From Rhodoblastus sp963736175 (GTDB lineage Bacteria; Pseudomonadota; Alphaproteobacteria; Rhizobiales; Beijerinckiaceae), in assembly GCA_963736175.1 (NCBI GenBank), contig CAVTNU010000005.1, positions 186,001-250,000 on the forward strand: 64,000 nucleotides of DNA, given 5' to 3'. The translations under genes and the position numbers were made by a program. Each line of letters starts with the position of its first letter. The stretch's first letter is position 1. The notes under the pieces are model-generated. The model ran no database searches. It was not told the DNA's origin and saw only the letters and a program-made list of their open reading frames with translations. Positions 1-7,408 of the stretch are shown here, one piece after another.

Positions 1-114
1 GGTCTTGGCGAAATCGCGGACAAACGCCTGCATGGCGGCGTCGCGCCGCCCGGCGTCGCTTCGATCGCCCTGCGCGTCGTAGGCGACGCCGGAGACGGTG
101 TTCTTCGCGGTCAT
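1..114 (-). CDS. isp2: Isp2 / HdrD-like subunit of Isp-type hydrogenase (5' end only)
   Basis: Only the first 38 codons lie in the window; the gene continues past base 1. The ATG shares an ATGA overlap with the stop of the cytochrome b gene upstream, and a GAGGAG ribosome site lies about nine bases before it, which fixes the start. The visible N-terminus carries no diagnostic motif. The identity is inferred from gene order: in hynS-isp1-isp2-hynL operons the gene after isp1 encodes a cytoplasmic iron-sulfur protein related to HdrD and DsrK. The large hydrogenase subunit would then lie farther left, outside the window. Confidence 0.6.
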   Translation of the reverse strand, partial: MTAKNTVSGVAYDAQGDRSDAGRRDAAMQAFVRDFAKT

Positions 115-770
115 AGCTGCGCTCCTCTGCGTCCAAATCGGATCCCCGTCGCGCCGCGCGAGAAAACGAACAGGAAGGCGTGCATGAGTTTGCCGAAGGG
201 GAACCAGATCAGTAGGGCGCAAATGCTCAGAAAGTGAAGCGCCAGCAGCGTTTCATAACGCGCGCCGATATGGCTGGCGGCCGCAAGGCCCGTGACCACC
301 GGCAGAACCGTCAGAGCCCAGCTGAGGTAATCCTCGCCGCGCGATATCAGTTTCAACACCGGACTGGTCAGGCGATAGACGAGCGCGGCGAGCAGTGAAC
401 CCGCCGTCAAAGCCCCTATGGCGAAGATCAGGCCGTTCGGCAAAGCCGGCCAAGCGACGCCGAACAGGCTTTTCAGAAACAGGATATGCGGCGCGAAGGC
501 GAAGACGCAGATCGCCAGTCCGACGTGCAGCACATATCCGTTGACGATCGTGAACATGCCGTTTTTCAGGAATGTCCGATGCGGGATCATCTTGCCAAAG
601 ACGGCCATGGGCGCGGCGATCCACGCGGCCGGAGCGCCTTCGCGCGCGGGTGAGTCATCGCGCCAGACCGGCAGCGAAAGAACGCCGATCAGGCGCCAGA
701 GCACGCCGACGACAAAGACGACCATGGCGAAGGTGAGTGCGGGGCCCCGCGAAAAAGCGAGAAGATCCAT
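111..770 (-). CDS. isp1: Isp1-type cytochrome b subunit of membrane [NiFe] hydrogenase
   Basis: A 219-residue membrane protein with about five hydrophobic segments, resembling NarI and DsrM (respiratory nitrate reductase gamma-like cytochrome b). In Isp-type hydrogenases this subunit takes electrons from the periplasmic small subunit and passes them to the quinone pool or to cytoplasmic Isp2. It starts three bases after the small-subunit stop, with a strong GGAGGA site inside the end of that gene, and its stop overlaps the isp2 start (ATGA), so translation is probably coupled. Histidines in the helices are candidate haem b ligands. A DsrM of a second complex is the alternative, but the hydrogenase context makes Isp1 the better call. 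Confidence 0.82.
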   Translation of the reverse strand: MDLLAFSRGPALTFAMVVFVVGVLWRLIGVLSLPVWRDDSPAREGAPAAWIAAPMAVFGKMIPHRTFLKNGMFTIVNGYVLHVGLAICVFAFAPHILFLKSLFGVAWPALPNGLIFAIGALTAGSLLAALVYRLTSPVLKLISRGEDYLSWALTVLPVVTGLAAASHIGARYETLLALHFLSICALLIWFPFGKLMHAFLFVFSRGATGIRFGRRGAQL

Positions 771-773
771 GGA

Positions 774-1847
774 TCATTCCTCCTCGGATTTGGTCGCCGC
801 GAGATAAGCTTTCTGATGCTGTCGCGCGAGATATGAGGCGCCGGCGCCGAGCGCCGCGCCAACGATGGCCGCGCCGGCAAGAGCCGGCCCCACGGCGCCG
901 AGCGGCGTTGGGAGAGGCCGATAAAAGCCGCCTTGATCCCAAAAATCCGGCTCGGAACACCCCAGACAGCCATGGCCGGATTGAATCGGGAAGGAAACGC
1001 CGCCATTCCATTTCAGCGTGGCGCAGGCGTTGTATGTTACTGGCCCTTTGCAGCCGACCTTGTAGAGGCACCAACCCTGTCGCGCGCCCTCATCATCGAA
1101 TCCTTCGGCGAACAAGCCGCGTTCGTAGAACGGACGGCGATAGCAGCGATCATGGATGGTCTCGCCGAAAAAGGCCTTCGGCCGCCGAAGATGATCCAGC
1201 TCCGGCAATTTGCCGAAGGCGAGCACGTAGGACAGAACGCCGGTCATCGCTTCGGGAATCGGCGGACAGCCGGGTATGTTGATCAGCGGTTTGTCGCCGA
1301 CGAGCTCGGAGATGGCGACGGCGCCGGTCGGATTGGGACGCGCCTTGGGAATGCCGCCGAAACTGGCGCAGGAGCCGACCGCCACCACCGCGAACGCGTC
1401 GCGCAGCGTCTCCTCCAACGTCTGCACATTGCTGACGCCGGCGATCGTCGAATAGACACCGCCGTCCTTCAAGGGCACGGCGCCGTCGACAACGACGATA
1501 TATTTGCCCTTGTTGGCCGCCATCGCCGATTGACGGGCGGCTTCGGCCGCTTCGCCGGACACAGCCATCAACGTGTGGTGATAGTCGAGCGAGATGAAAT
1601 CGAAGATCAGGTTCTCAAGCGTCGGGTTATGCGAACGCGTGATTGATTCCGTGCAGCCGGTGCACTCCTGAAACGACAGCCAGATCACCGATTGGCGCCG
1701 CGCCTTGGCCAGGCCTTCGGCCATTGCGTTGGCCGCCGCGGGCGGCAGCGCCATCAGGGAGGCGACATAAGACGAATATTTCAGGAACGCCCGCCGCGAA
1801 ACGCCGCGCCGCTCGATCAAACCCGCCAAGGTTTCGACCTGTTTCAT
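774..1847 (-). CDS. hynS: [NiFe] hydrogenase small subunit, Isp-type (group 1e-like)
   Basis: This is the electron-transfer subunit of a periplasm-facing uptake or bidirectional hydrogenase, 357 residues. A twin-arginine signal (SRRAFLK, arginines 18-19) is followed by a hydrophobic stretch and an AAANA cleavage region. The proximal cluster motif ECTGCTES is at residues 61-68 (C62, C65), and further cysteines for the medial and distal clusters lie in the second half (GHGCLGCSEPDFWD). A hydrophobic helix near residues 325-345 anchors the C-terminus in the membrane. The start has a GGAGG site and overlaps the upstream gene by ATGA. Assignment to group 1e rests on the adjacent isp1/isp2 rather than on a phylogeny. 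Confidence 0.93.
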   Translation of the reverse strand: MKQVETLAGLIERRGVSRRAFLKYSSYVASLMALPPAAANAMAEGLAKARRQSVIWLSFQECTGCTESITRSHNPTLENLIFDFISLDYHHTLMAVSGEAAEAARQSAMAANKGKYIVVVDGAVPLKDGGVYSTIAGVSNVQTLEETLRDAFAVVAVGSCASFGGIPKARPNPTGAVAISELVGDKPLINIPGCPPIPEAMTGVLSYVLAFGKLPELDHLRRPKAFFGETIHDRCYRRPFYERGLFAEGFDDEGARQGWCLYKVGCKGPVTYNACATLKWNGGVSFPIQSGHGCLGCSEPDFWDQGGFYRPLPTPLGAVGPALAGAAIVGAALGAGASYLARQHQKAYLAATKSEEE

Positions 1848-2263
1848 AACCCGCCTCCGCTTTGGCCGCGTTGGCCCTCTCGCAAGGCGCGCGCGAAGCG
1901 ATCCGCCGCGGCGCGCGCGTCCATCCGATCCGTTTTGAGAATTCCCGGAATCTCCGCGATTTCGATCAGTTCGACGGCGATTCTCCCCTCGCCCCAGTGG
2001 CGCACCCGCCAGACGCCGGAAAAAGCCGTTTCCCAGACTTCGGACAGCCCCGCCACATCGATTGAAACGCCGACTTCCCCTCGTCCCAGGAATTGATCCA
2101 GTTCGTCACGATCGCCCATGGTCAGCGGCAGACCGGCCAGATCTATAGCGCTCTCCGCGCCCGTGTCGGCGAAGGCGGCAAGCCGCGCTTGAACTTCCGC
2201 CAGAACGGAATTGGCCATGCCCGTTGGACCCTTTGCGGTCGGCGCCTCGACGGCGAGATTCAT
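1844..2263 (-). CDS. hupH: Hydrogenase expression protein, HupH/HyaF C-terminal-like
   Basis: A 139-residue protein with the pattern of the HupH C-terminal domain: a FLGRGEVGVSID stretch, then WETAFSGVWRVRHW and an IEIAEIPGIL segment. HupH and HyaF assist assembly of the small subunit of membrane hydrogenases, although their exact step is not settled. The protein is shorter than full HupH (about 280 residues), so this is a one-domain version. The ATG at 2263 is preferred over an upstream GTG because GAGAGG precedes it at good spacing and it makes an ATGA overlap with the maturation protease gene. Its own stop overlaps the hynS start. Confidence 0.75.
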   Translation of the reverse strand: MNLAVEAPTAKGPTGMANSVLAEVQARLAAFADTGAESAIDLAGLPLTMGDRDELDQFLGRGEVGVSIDVAGLSEVWETAFSGVWRVRHWGEGRIAVELIEIAEIPGILKTDRMDARAAADRFARALREGQRGQSGGGL

Positions 2264-2766
2264 CGTCCCCACCTCTCGACAAGTTCGCGCACGATGTCAT
2301 GCACGAATGGAATCGACATCGAAACGACGTCCGTCGGCGCAACGCCCCAATCAAGACTTTGCGGCTGAATGCCGATCAAGGCGCGGCGCTCCGGCTTGGC
2401 GCCGATCAATTCCGCCGCCGCCAGCAGATCGAATAAAGCCAGTTCGTGCACGGAATGCTTCTTGCCGGAAAGCTGCGCGTCCATCGCCGCGCCTTCGAAG
2501 GTCTTCACCGTTCCAGGCGCCTCGCCCAGCATGGCGGCGTCGATGACGATCAAAGCCGCGCAGCTTTCGATCTCCGGCAGCAAGGAAAGTCCAAGGGTCC
2601 CGCCGTCAAGCTGACGCAATGGCCGCCCATTTGTTCGCAACGATCGCGAATCCAAGGACTTCGCGGCATGAACGCCAACGCCGTCGTCACTCAGCAGAAC
2701 ATTGCCTAAGCCAAGAACGACGATGGTTCGATCATCTTGCATCTGCAAATCATTGAATTCGAACAT
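2260..2766 (-). CDS. hupD: Hydrogenase maturation endopeptidase (HupD/HycI family)
   Basis: A 168-residue protein beginning with the family signature VLGLGNVLLSDDGVGVHAA near residues 17-35, in which the acidic residues bind nickel of the immature large subunit. These proteases cut the C-terminal tail of the large subunit after the NiFe(CN)2CO centre is inserted. It is the first gene visible in the hydrogenase operon and overlaps the next gene by ATGA. The start is uncertain: the ATG at 2766 and an internal ATG at 2742 both lack a clear ribosome site. It probably serves the large subunit expected just left of the window. Confidence 0.88.
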   Translation of the reverse strand: MFEFNDLQMQDDRTIVVLGLGNVLLSDDGVGVHAAKSLDSRSLRTNGRPLRQLDGGTLGLSLLPEIESCAALIVIDAAMLGEAPGTVKTFEGAAMDAQLSGKKHSVHELALFDLLAAAELIGAKPERRALIGIQPQSLDWGVAPTDVVSMSIPFVHDIVRELVERWGR

Positions 2767-3079
2767 GACGATATATTGACGCTGGCGAACTCAACCCTGC
2801 GTTGATTTGGATTAATATCGGCTCGGCGCGCCGGCGGCGGGCGCCGACGAAGAGACGCCTCTATCGGGGCGCCATGGGCGATGCATGCGTAACGCAGGCG
2901 CGCGTCTCCGGGCGCCTCGGGTTTTCCACAATGTTGCGTTGTCAATTTTGCAAAGGCGGGTTGTCGAAAAAGCAAGATCGCGAGACGCGAAAATCGACAG
3001 AAAAAAAGCCGGCGCCCTGTTCGGGCGCCGGCGTAGCGAATGATTGTCGCGCCGCTTCGCGCGTGAAGTCAGGCCGCGA
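2767..3079. other. Intergenic region, hydrogenase promoter side
   Basis: This 313-base stretch holds the porin terminator (3008-3032) and the presumed promoter of the hydrogenase operon. No TGGCAC-N5-TTGC type sigma-54 promoter was seen close to the hydrogenase start, so nitrogen-type NifA/HupR control is not supported by the sequence. No gene is supported. Confidence 0.5.
3001..3032 (-). terminator. Rho-independent terminator of the FadL-type gene
   Basis: The arms GCCGGCGCCC (3008-3017) and GGGCGCCGGC (3023-3032) are perfectly complementary with a five-base loop. On the minus strand the hairpin is followed by seven T residues (AAAAAAA at 3001-3007 on the plus strand), directly downstream of the porin stop at 3080. 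Confidence 0.93.
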
Positions 3080-4369
3080 TCAATATTTCGCGGACACCGC
3101 CTTCGGCGTATCGAAATGGTAGGTATAGGCCAGAGTCAATTCGAGCTGCGACATCGAGATGTTGATGTTCTGGCTGGGGGCCATCGGATCCACACCTGTC
3201 ACGCCGGCGTGCGGCGCATAAACGACGGCGAAATCGAGGCTCGAATTCTTGTTCACCGCATAGGTGAAGCCGCCGGTGATGTGGTCGGTGATGACGCCCG
3301 GCGCAAGAATATTGAACAACACGTTGGCCGAAGTGATCGGCTGGGTGTTGTGCGCATAGCCGGCGCGCAGGATCAGATCTCTCGTGGCGCGCCATTCGAG
3401 GCCGAGCGCCACGACGTCGACGTCGCGCCAGCCGAAGCCCGGACCATTAGCGGAGCCAAGCTTGGAGCCGGTGAATAGCGACGACATCGGATCGCCCACC
3501 GCAGGGATGCTGGAATAGAAGATGTGCTTGTAATCGAGCATGGCGGTGAAGGTCGGCGAGAATTTATAAGCGAGGCCGGCGCCGATTTCGCCGGGAATGT
3601 CGAAATTGCCGCCGCCGGCGAACAGTCCGCTATATTTGGTGAAATCCGAGCTCCAGATCGGCGTCGAACCCGACACGCCGAGGGTGAAGGCTTCGTTCAC
3701 ATGATATTGCGCGCCGGCGCGCACGCCGCCGCCGACGGCCCAGTCGACCCCGCGGTCGGTCAGCGCGCCCGAGTTCGACGAATATCCGCCGAATGCGCTC
3801 AAACCATAGGCCTGGAACATCTGGATCGCCATCACCGGCGCGACGCCGACCGAGAGCGAGCCGAAGCGCTGGGCGTAGCCCGCCGTGATGAACGCCTGAT
3901 TGAGATCGACGCCGGCCTTGCCGCCACAGAACACGCCGGGACCACCCCGGCCGCAGGTGACGTTCTGGTAATAAGTGGTGTTCATGCCGCCATTGCCGTA
4001 CATGGCGACGCCGAGCGCCAAATCGCCGGACAGCGGCACAGCATAGCCAAGATTTGGAATGACGAAGAAATCACGCCCGCTTCTGACATCGCCTTGCGGC
4101 ACGAAACCCGGAGTCGGCGCATAATATTGGCGTTCAGGATTGAACAGCGACAGGCCGCCATTGAATTGATGGCCGACATCGACCAGACCGGCCGGATTGT
4201 TGGCGATGGTCAGCGCGTCCTGCAAATCGGCGATGCCGGCTCCGCCCAGCGCCTGTTCGCGAGCGCTGACGCCTTCGACGAAATAGCCTTCCGTGGCTTG
4301 CGCGGCGCCGGCGCTCAAGACCAAGGCGCATAGACCCGCGCGAATCGGATGTCGGAATTTCATCGTCAT
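3080..4369 (-). CDS. OmpP1/FadL/TodX-family outer membrane porin
   Basis: A 429-residue protein with a signal peptide (about residues 1-25, ending AGAAQA) and the FadL N-terminal hatch pattern: GYFVEGVSAREQALGGAG, then ANNPAGL. It ends with an aromatic beta-strand (YTYHF) close to the C-terminus. FadL-type barrels move hydrophobic compounds such as fatty acids, alkanes or aromatics into the periplasm by lateral diffusion. The start has a GGGGGAGAAC ribosome site, the gene has its own terminator, and it stands alone between the hydrogenase operon and the sulfur genes. The substrate is not deducible. A role in uptake of hydrophobic sulfur species is conceivable from the context only. Confidence 0.85.
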   Translation of the reverse strand: MTMKFRHPIRAGLCALVLSAGAAQATEGYFVEGVSAREQALGGAGIADLQDALTIANNPAGLVDVGHQFNGGLSLFNPERQYYAPTPGFVPQGDVRSGRDFFVIPNLGYAVPLSGDLALGVAMYGNGGMNTTYYQNVTCGRGGPGVFCGGKAGVDLNQAFITAGYAQRFGSLSVGVAPVMAIQMFQAYGLSAFGGYSSNSGALTDRGVDWAVGGGVRAGAQYHVNEAFTLGVSGSTPIWSSDFTKYSGLFAGGGNFDIPGEIGAGLAYKFSPTFTAMLDYKHIFYSSIPAVGDPMSSLFTGSKLGSANGPGFGWRDVDVVALGLEWRATRDLILRAGYAHNTQPITSANVLFNILAPGVITDHITGGFTYAVNKNSSLDFAVVYAPHAGVTGVDPMAPSQNINISMSQLELTLAYTYHFDTPKAVSAKY

Positions 4370-4632
4370 ATGTTCTCCCCCAGCTTCATACGCGCACAGG
4401 CCTTACGCCCTTCTTAGCGCGGTTATCTCGAACGCATCATCACATATGAATTCGGCCGCCGAAAGGACTTCGACGAAAGTGTGACGTAATTTCCGAATGT
4501 GCAACATTTTGGCAACAGTCGCGACGATGACGATCCCGCTGTTTCAAGAGGTTGTATTGCAGCACAATTTGAAAAATACGCATTTCCATATAAAGTCGAT
4601 CAGCACGAACGATCAGTTGTCGAGATATCGCC

Positions 4633-5256
4633 ATGCCGGTTAACAGCGAATCTACTTGGCGCCTTATCACGCTTGGCGCAAAGCGCGGCGACGATTATTG
4701 CGACCATCTTATGCGTCTCGATGACGAGGACCGGCGGTTTCGATTTTTTGGCGACATGCCGGAACACATGATCGCTCTGCACGCCGGCGCCGCGGTCGCC
4801 GATGGCCGATTCATCGTGGCGTGCGAAGCCGAAGGCAAGATACGCGGCGTCGGTCAGCTTCTGCGCGACCAGGACGACCCGACGGTGGGCGAGTTGGCGT
4901 TCAGCGTCGAACGGGAATGGCGCCGTCGCGGAATTGGCGCGGCGCTGATGCAGGCGACAATCGAGGAAGGCCAGCGCCAGGGCCTGAAGCGTCTGGAGCT
5001 GGAAATTTTGCCCGACAATCTCTCCATGCAACATCTGGCCCGTCGCTTTACATCCGACCTGCGCCCGGCGAAAGGCGTCGTCGTCGCGACGATGACGTTG
5101 ACCCCAAAATCACGCGCGCCGCTTAGAGCAGGTTGCTTCCCATACAGATTCGAACAAAAACCATCGGCGACAAGTTGGGCTGACGCCGCCGCGCTGATGT
5201 TTGTCCGGATCGCCGCATTCATCTTTGTGCGGCGCCGCGCGCGTCGACCCCATTGA
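4633..5256 (+). CDS. GNAT-family N-acetyltransferase with an odd tail
   Basis: The first 150 residues form a GNAT domain. The acetyl-CoA pyrophosphate loop is EREWRRRGIGAALM (R/Q-x-x-G-x-G/A type, about residues 94-107), and a strand before it reads VGELAFSV. The substrate is unknown; the fold resembles acetyltransferases that act on protein or small-molecule amines. From about residue 160 the reading frame runs into AGAGCAGGTTGC-type repeat DNA (from 5125), so the last 45 or so residues, rich in arginine and aromatics, look repeat-derived rather than part of the domain. The gene precedes the ArsR regulator on the same strand, but a 230-base gap separates them. Confidence 0.7.
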   Translation: MPVNSESTWRLITLGAKRGDDYCDHLMRLDDEDRRFRFFGDMPEHMIALHAGAAVADGRFIVACEAEGKIRGVGQLLRDQDDPTVGELAFSVEREWRRRGIGAALMQATIEEGQRQGLKRLELEILPDNLSMQHLARRFTSDLRPAKGVVVATMTLTPKSRAPLRAGCFPYRFEQKPSATSWADAAALMFVRIAAFIFVRRRARRPH

Positions 5257-5374
5257 CCGGCGGCGGCGAAGAACGGCCCATCCGGGAATCAAGCTTTTAT
5301 CGACAAAAGCGCTTTTCAACGCTTGAAATCGCGACCAGCGCTGTCTTCAATTTTTGAGGCGGCGCTAAACATAA

Positions 5375-5394
5375 CATAATATCAACATATTATG
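5375..5394. promoter_or_regulatory. Palindromic operator candidate upstream of the SqrR/BigR-like gene
   Basis: CATAATAT and ATATTATG form perfect eight-base arms around CAAC. The site lies about 95 bases upstream of the preferred start of the ArsR gene, in an AT-rich stretch, which fits an autoregulatory operator. It differs from the ATTC-N8-GAAT-like sites elsewhere in the island. Confidence 0.5.
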
Positions 5395-5489
5395 GGATGA
5401 CAAAAAAAATACGGCAAACCGTCTTTACGCCCCTAACAATTGACCTTATTTATCAACTAATCCTTTTTGCAAGTGCGAACGAGCTGACT

Positions 5490-5837
5490 ATGGCAATGGC
5501 GAACCTGAAATCGATAGACAACCCCGCGCATCTTGAGCAGATGGTGTACAATGCTCAAGAGGCCAGTGAATTTCTTAAAGCCCTCGCGCATGAATCGCGG
5601 CTGCTGATCTTGTGCATTCTGGCCGACGGCGAAAAGTCGGTGAGCGATCTCGAAGCCATGCTGTCGCAGCGGCAGTCGACGGTATCGCAGCAACTGGCGC
5701 GCTTGCGCCTCGACGGTCTGGTGACGACGCGCCGCGACGGCAAGTCGATCTACTATAGTCTGGCGACCGAGGAAGTGCGGACGATTTTGAACGCCGTCTA
5801 TCAGGTCTTTTGCCGCGAGCCGAAACGCGGCCGCTGA
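5490..5837 (+). CDS. sqrR: SqrR/BigR-type persulfide-responsive ArsR-family repressor
   Basis: An ArsR winged-helix protein of 115 residues from the ATG at 5490. The recognition helix region reads LSQRQSTVSQQLARLRL, followed by the wing RRDGKSIYYSL. Two cysteines lie in the positions used by persulfide sensors: C42 (LLILC) and C108 (VYQVFC), 66 residues apart, as in XfBigR and Rhodobacter SqrR, where sulfide-derived persulfides form a tetrasulfide bridge and release DNA. The frame is open upstream to 5397, but that extension is hydrophobic and unlike ArsR proteins, so the internal start is chosen. Sulfide oxidation genes lie nearby, so it is the likely regulator of the island. Confidence 0.88.
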   Translation: MAMANLKSIDNPAHLEQMVYNAQEASEFLKALAHESRLLILCILADGEKSVSDLEAMLSQRQSTVSQQLARLRLDGLVTTRRDGKSIYYSLATEEVRTILNAVYQVFCREPKRGR

Positions 5838-5916
5838 TTACTTCCGTGACGCTTTGACGGGCAAGAGGCGCGCCGCGCTTTATGGGCGGATGCTTCGCGG
5901 ACGGCCGTCGGGCGCT

Positions 5917-6273
5917 TCAGCGGGAAAGTCCTTTGGCCGTCAGTTCGTTGAGATAATCCGTCCAAAGGCGTTCGTGTTCGGCGCCGAGGCGGAACAGATA
6001 ATCCCACGTGTAGATGCCGGTCGTATGTTTGTCGTCGAAATCGAGACGCACAGCATAATTGCCGACCGGCTCCACCGCGCTGACCGCGACATGGCGTTTC
6101 CCCGCGACAGTTTTTCTCTGATCAGGGGAATGTCCCTGGACCTCGGCGCTGGGGCTGAGAACGCGCAGATATTCGGCCGGAAGATCGAATGTTTCGCCGC
6201 TCTCGAACGCAACGCGCAGGTTTCGTCCCTGTTCGGTCAACCGCAATTCCGTCGGCCAGTGCGCCCTGCTCAT
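5917..6273 (-). CDS. DUF971 (GBBH-like N-terminal domain) protein
   Basis: A small protein of 118 residues matching DUF971, the domain found at the N-terminus of gamma-butyrobetaine hydroxylase and as stand-alone proteins. Visible landmarks are WPTELRL at the start, FDLPAEYLRVLSPSAEVQGH in the middle and AVRLDFDDKHTTGIYTWDYL near the end. Stand-alone members are often encoded near iron-sulfur or Mrp-type genes; a molecular function is not established. It lies downstream of tusA on the same strand, separated by a palindromic repeat. The ATG at 6273 is preferred over a TTG three bases upstream. Confidence 0.85.
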   Translation of the reverse strand: MSRAHWPTELRLTEQGRNLRVAFESGETFDLPAEYLRVLSPSAEVQGHSPDQRKTVAGKRHVAVSAVEPVGNYAVRLDFDDKHTTGIYTWDYLFRLGAEHERLWTDYLNELTAKGLSR

Positions 6274-6341
6274 CAAACGCCTCGTCTCCCATGCATTGTC
6301 GCGCTAAGCTCGTCGCGAAGGCGGCCGCCGACAAAAAAGTC

Positions 6342-6381
6342 AGAGCGTTTTCACGATCGCCATGAATCGCAAAAACGCTCT
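6342..6381. repeat. Palindromic intergenic repeat (AGAGCGTTTT family)
   Basis: AGAGCGTTTT (6342-6351) and AAAACGCTCT (6372-6381) form perfect ten-base arms, with a further CGAT/ATCG pairing inside. It sits between tusA and the DUF971 gene and could fold in the transcript. Similar elements occur at 33031-33076 and, as a partial copy, near 5125. Confidence 0.75.
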
Positions 6382-6414
6382 GGATTTCGCGTTGTCGTCG
6401 CCTGATCGACGACG

Positions 6415-6642
6415 TCAGGCGGTGTGCTTGATAACGAAGCGATAGACGCCGCCGTCGCTGGTCAATTCGACCAATTCATTGCCGGTCGTCCGGCAGAAGG
6501 CCGCGAAGTCGGCGACTGAGCCGGGATCCGTCGCCAGAATTTCCAGCGTGCCGCCCGACGGCACGTCCTTCAAGGTTTTTTTGGCCCGCAAAATCGGCAA
6601 GGGGCAGTTGAGACCTTTGGCGTCGAGCGTCTTATCAGCCAT
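6415..6642 (-). CDS. tusA: TusA sulfur carrier protein
   Basis: A 75-residue protein with the TusA signature LNCPLPILRAKK and the persulfide-carrying cysteine at position 13 in a CPxP motif. TusA carries sulfane sulfur as a cysteine persulfide. In sulfur oxidisers it passes sulfur between rhodanese, DsrE-type proteins and DsrC. It lies 25 bases downstream of the dsrE2 gene on the same strand, the usual dsrE2-tusA pairing, with the rhodanese of this set placed separately at 30202. Length and motif are fully typical. Confidence 0.95.
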   Translation of the reverse strand: MADKTLDAKGLNCPLPILRAKKTLKDVPSGGTLEILATDPGSVADFAAFCRTTGNELVELTSDGGVYRFVIKHTA

Positions 6643-6667
6643 AGCATTTCCTCTTCAGGTTGGTTTT

Positions 6668-7174
6668 TTAAATAAACAGATTGATGTCGGATTTCAGCGC
6701 CTGCTCCATGTAGGTCGCCGCGCCGCCCAGGGCCACGCCGTCGATGAGATCCGACGGATTATACTCGAACAGGTCCAGGGTCATCTGACAGGCGATGATC
6801 TTGACGTCCAATTCGACCGCGGCTTCGCGCAGATCCTCGATCGAGGCGACGCCTTTCTTCTTGATCAGATTCTTCATCATCACCGTCGCGCCGGCGTCGA
6901 CGCCGGGCAGCATGTTGATGATGTTCGGCATCGCCATATGCATGCCCATCATCGGCATTTTCATCGCCGCATTGCCGAGCGCGGTGACCTGCAGATCAAG
7001 CTTTTTCTTGAGCAGCTCCAGTCCGTAAAACGTGAAGAACATCGTCACGTCAACGCCCATCGCCGCGGCGGTGGTGGCCAGAATGAAGGGCGGGTAGGCC
7101 CAATCAAGCGAACCCTTGGTCACGATAATGGTCATGGTTTTGGCGTTGTCGCCGGATTTTTCCACTTCGCTCAT
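6668..7174 (-). CDS. dsrE2: DsrE2-type sulfurtransferase
   Basis: A 168-residue DsrE/F-like protein (family DUF1641/DsrE2). TIIVTKGSLDWAYPPFILA opens the fold; KMPMMGMHMAMPN and the ACQMTLDLF segment are typical of the large DsrE2 group. The single cysteine, C129, is the candidate persulfide carrier; no second cysteine is present. DsrE2 proteins are membrane-associated partners of TusA in cytoplasmic sulfur transfer. The ATG at 7174 has an AGGAGAG site, whereas the longer frame to 7201 has none. An ATTC-N8-GAAC-like site lies 36-51 bases upstream of the start. Confidence 0.88.
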   Translation of the reverse strand: MSEVEKSGDNAKTMTIIVTKGSLDWAYPPFILATTAAAMGVDVTMFFTFYGLELLKKKLDLQVTALGNAAMKMPMMGMHMAMPNIINMLPGVDAGATVMMKNLIKKKGVASIEDLREAAVELDVKIIACQMTLDLFEYNPSDLIDGVALGGAATYMEQALKSDINLFI

Positions 7175-7209
7175 TGTTTCTCTCCTGCGACATGGCCGCA
7201 CGTCGCTAT

Positions 7210-7225
7210 GTTCCCATATATGAAT
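7210..7225. promoter_or_regulatory. Candidate SqrR-type operator before dsrE2-tusA
   Basis: GTTC-CCATATAT-GAAT on the plus strand, an ATTC-N8-GAAT-like site with one mismatch. It lies just upstream of the dsrE2 start, at promoter distance, and closely resembles the site before the rhodanese gene at 30129. Confidence 0.5.
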
Positions 7226-7352
7226 AGACGACCGTTCACATTCCGGCTCAAGCGACCGCGTTATCGCCGCCGGACCCTAACCTCCGCACGGGCTCCTCCA
7301 AAAAGCCAAGCGCTTTTCAGGACTCCGTTCTCGGAAAAGGAAGGTCCGACGC

Positions 7353-7379
7353 AAAAAATCGGCGCGAGACGAAGCGCCG
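7353..7379 (-). terminator. Rho-independent terminator after sqr
   Basis: On the minus strand CGGCGC and GCGCCG pair around an eight-base loop and are followed by ATTTTTT. It lies 30 bases after the sqr stop and separates sqr from the dsrE2 promoter. Confidence 0.7.
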
Positions 7380-7408
7380 GCCCGATGGCGGGCCAGCGCG
7401 GCGCGTTT

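Noticed and set aside
5397..5489. N-terminal extension of the ArsR regulator
   Set aside because: The extra 31 residues are hydrophobic and unlike any ArsR protein; the internal ATG gives BigR-like length and cysteine numbering.
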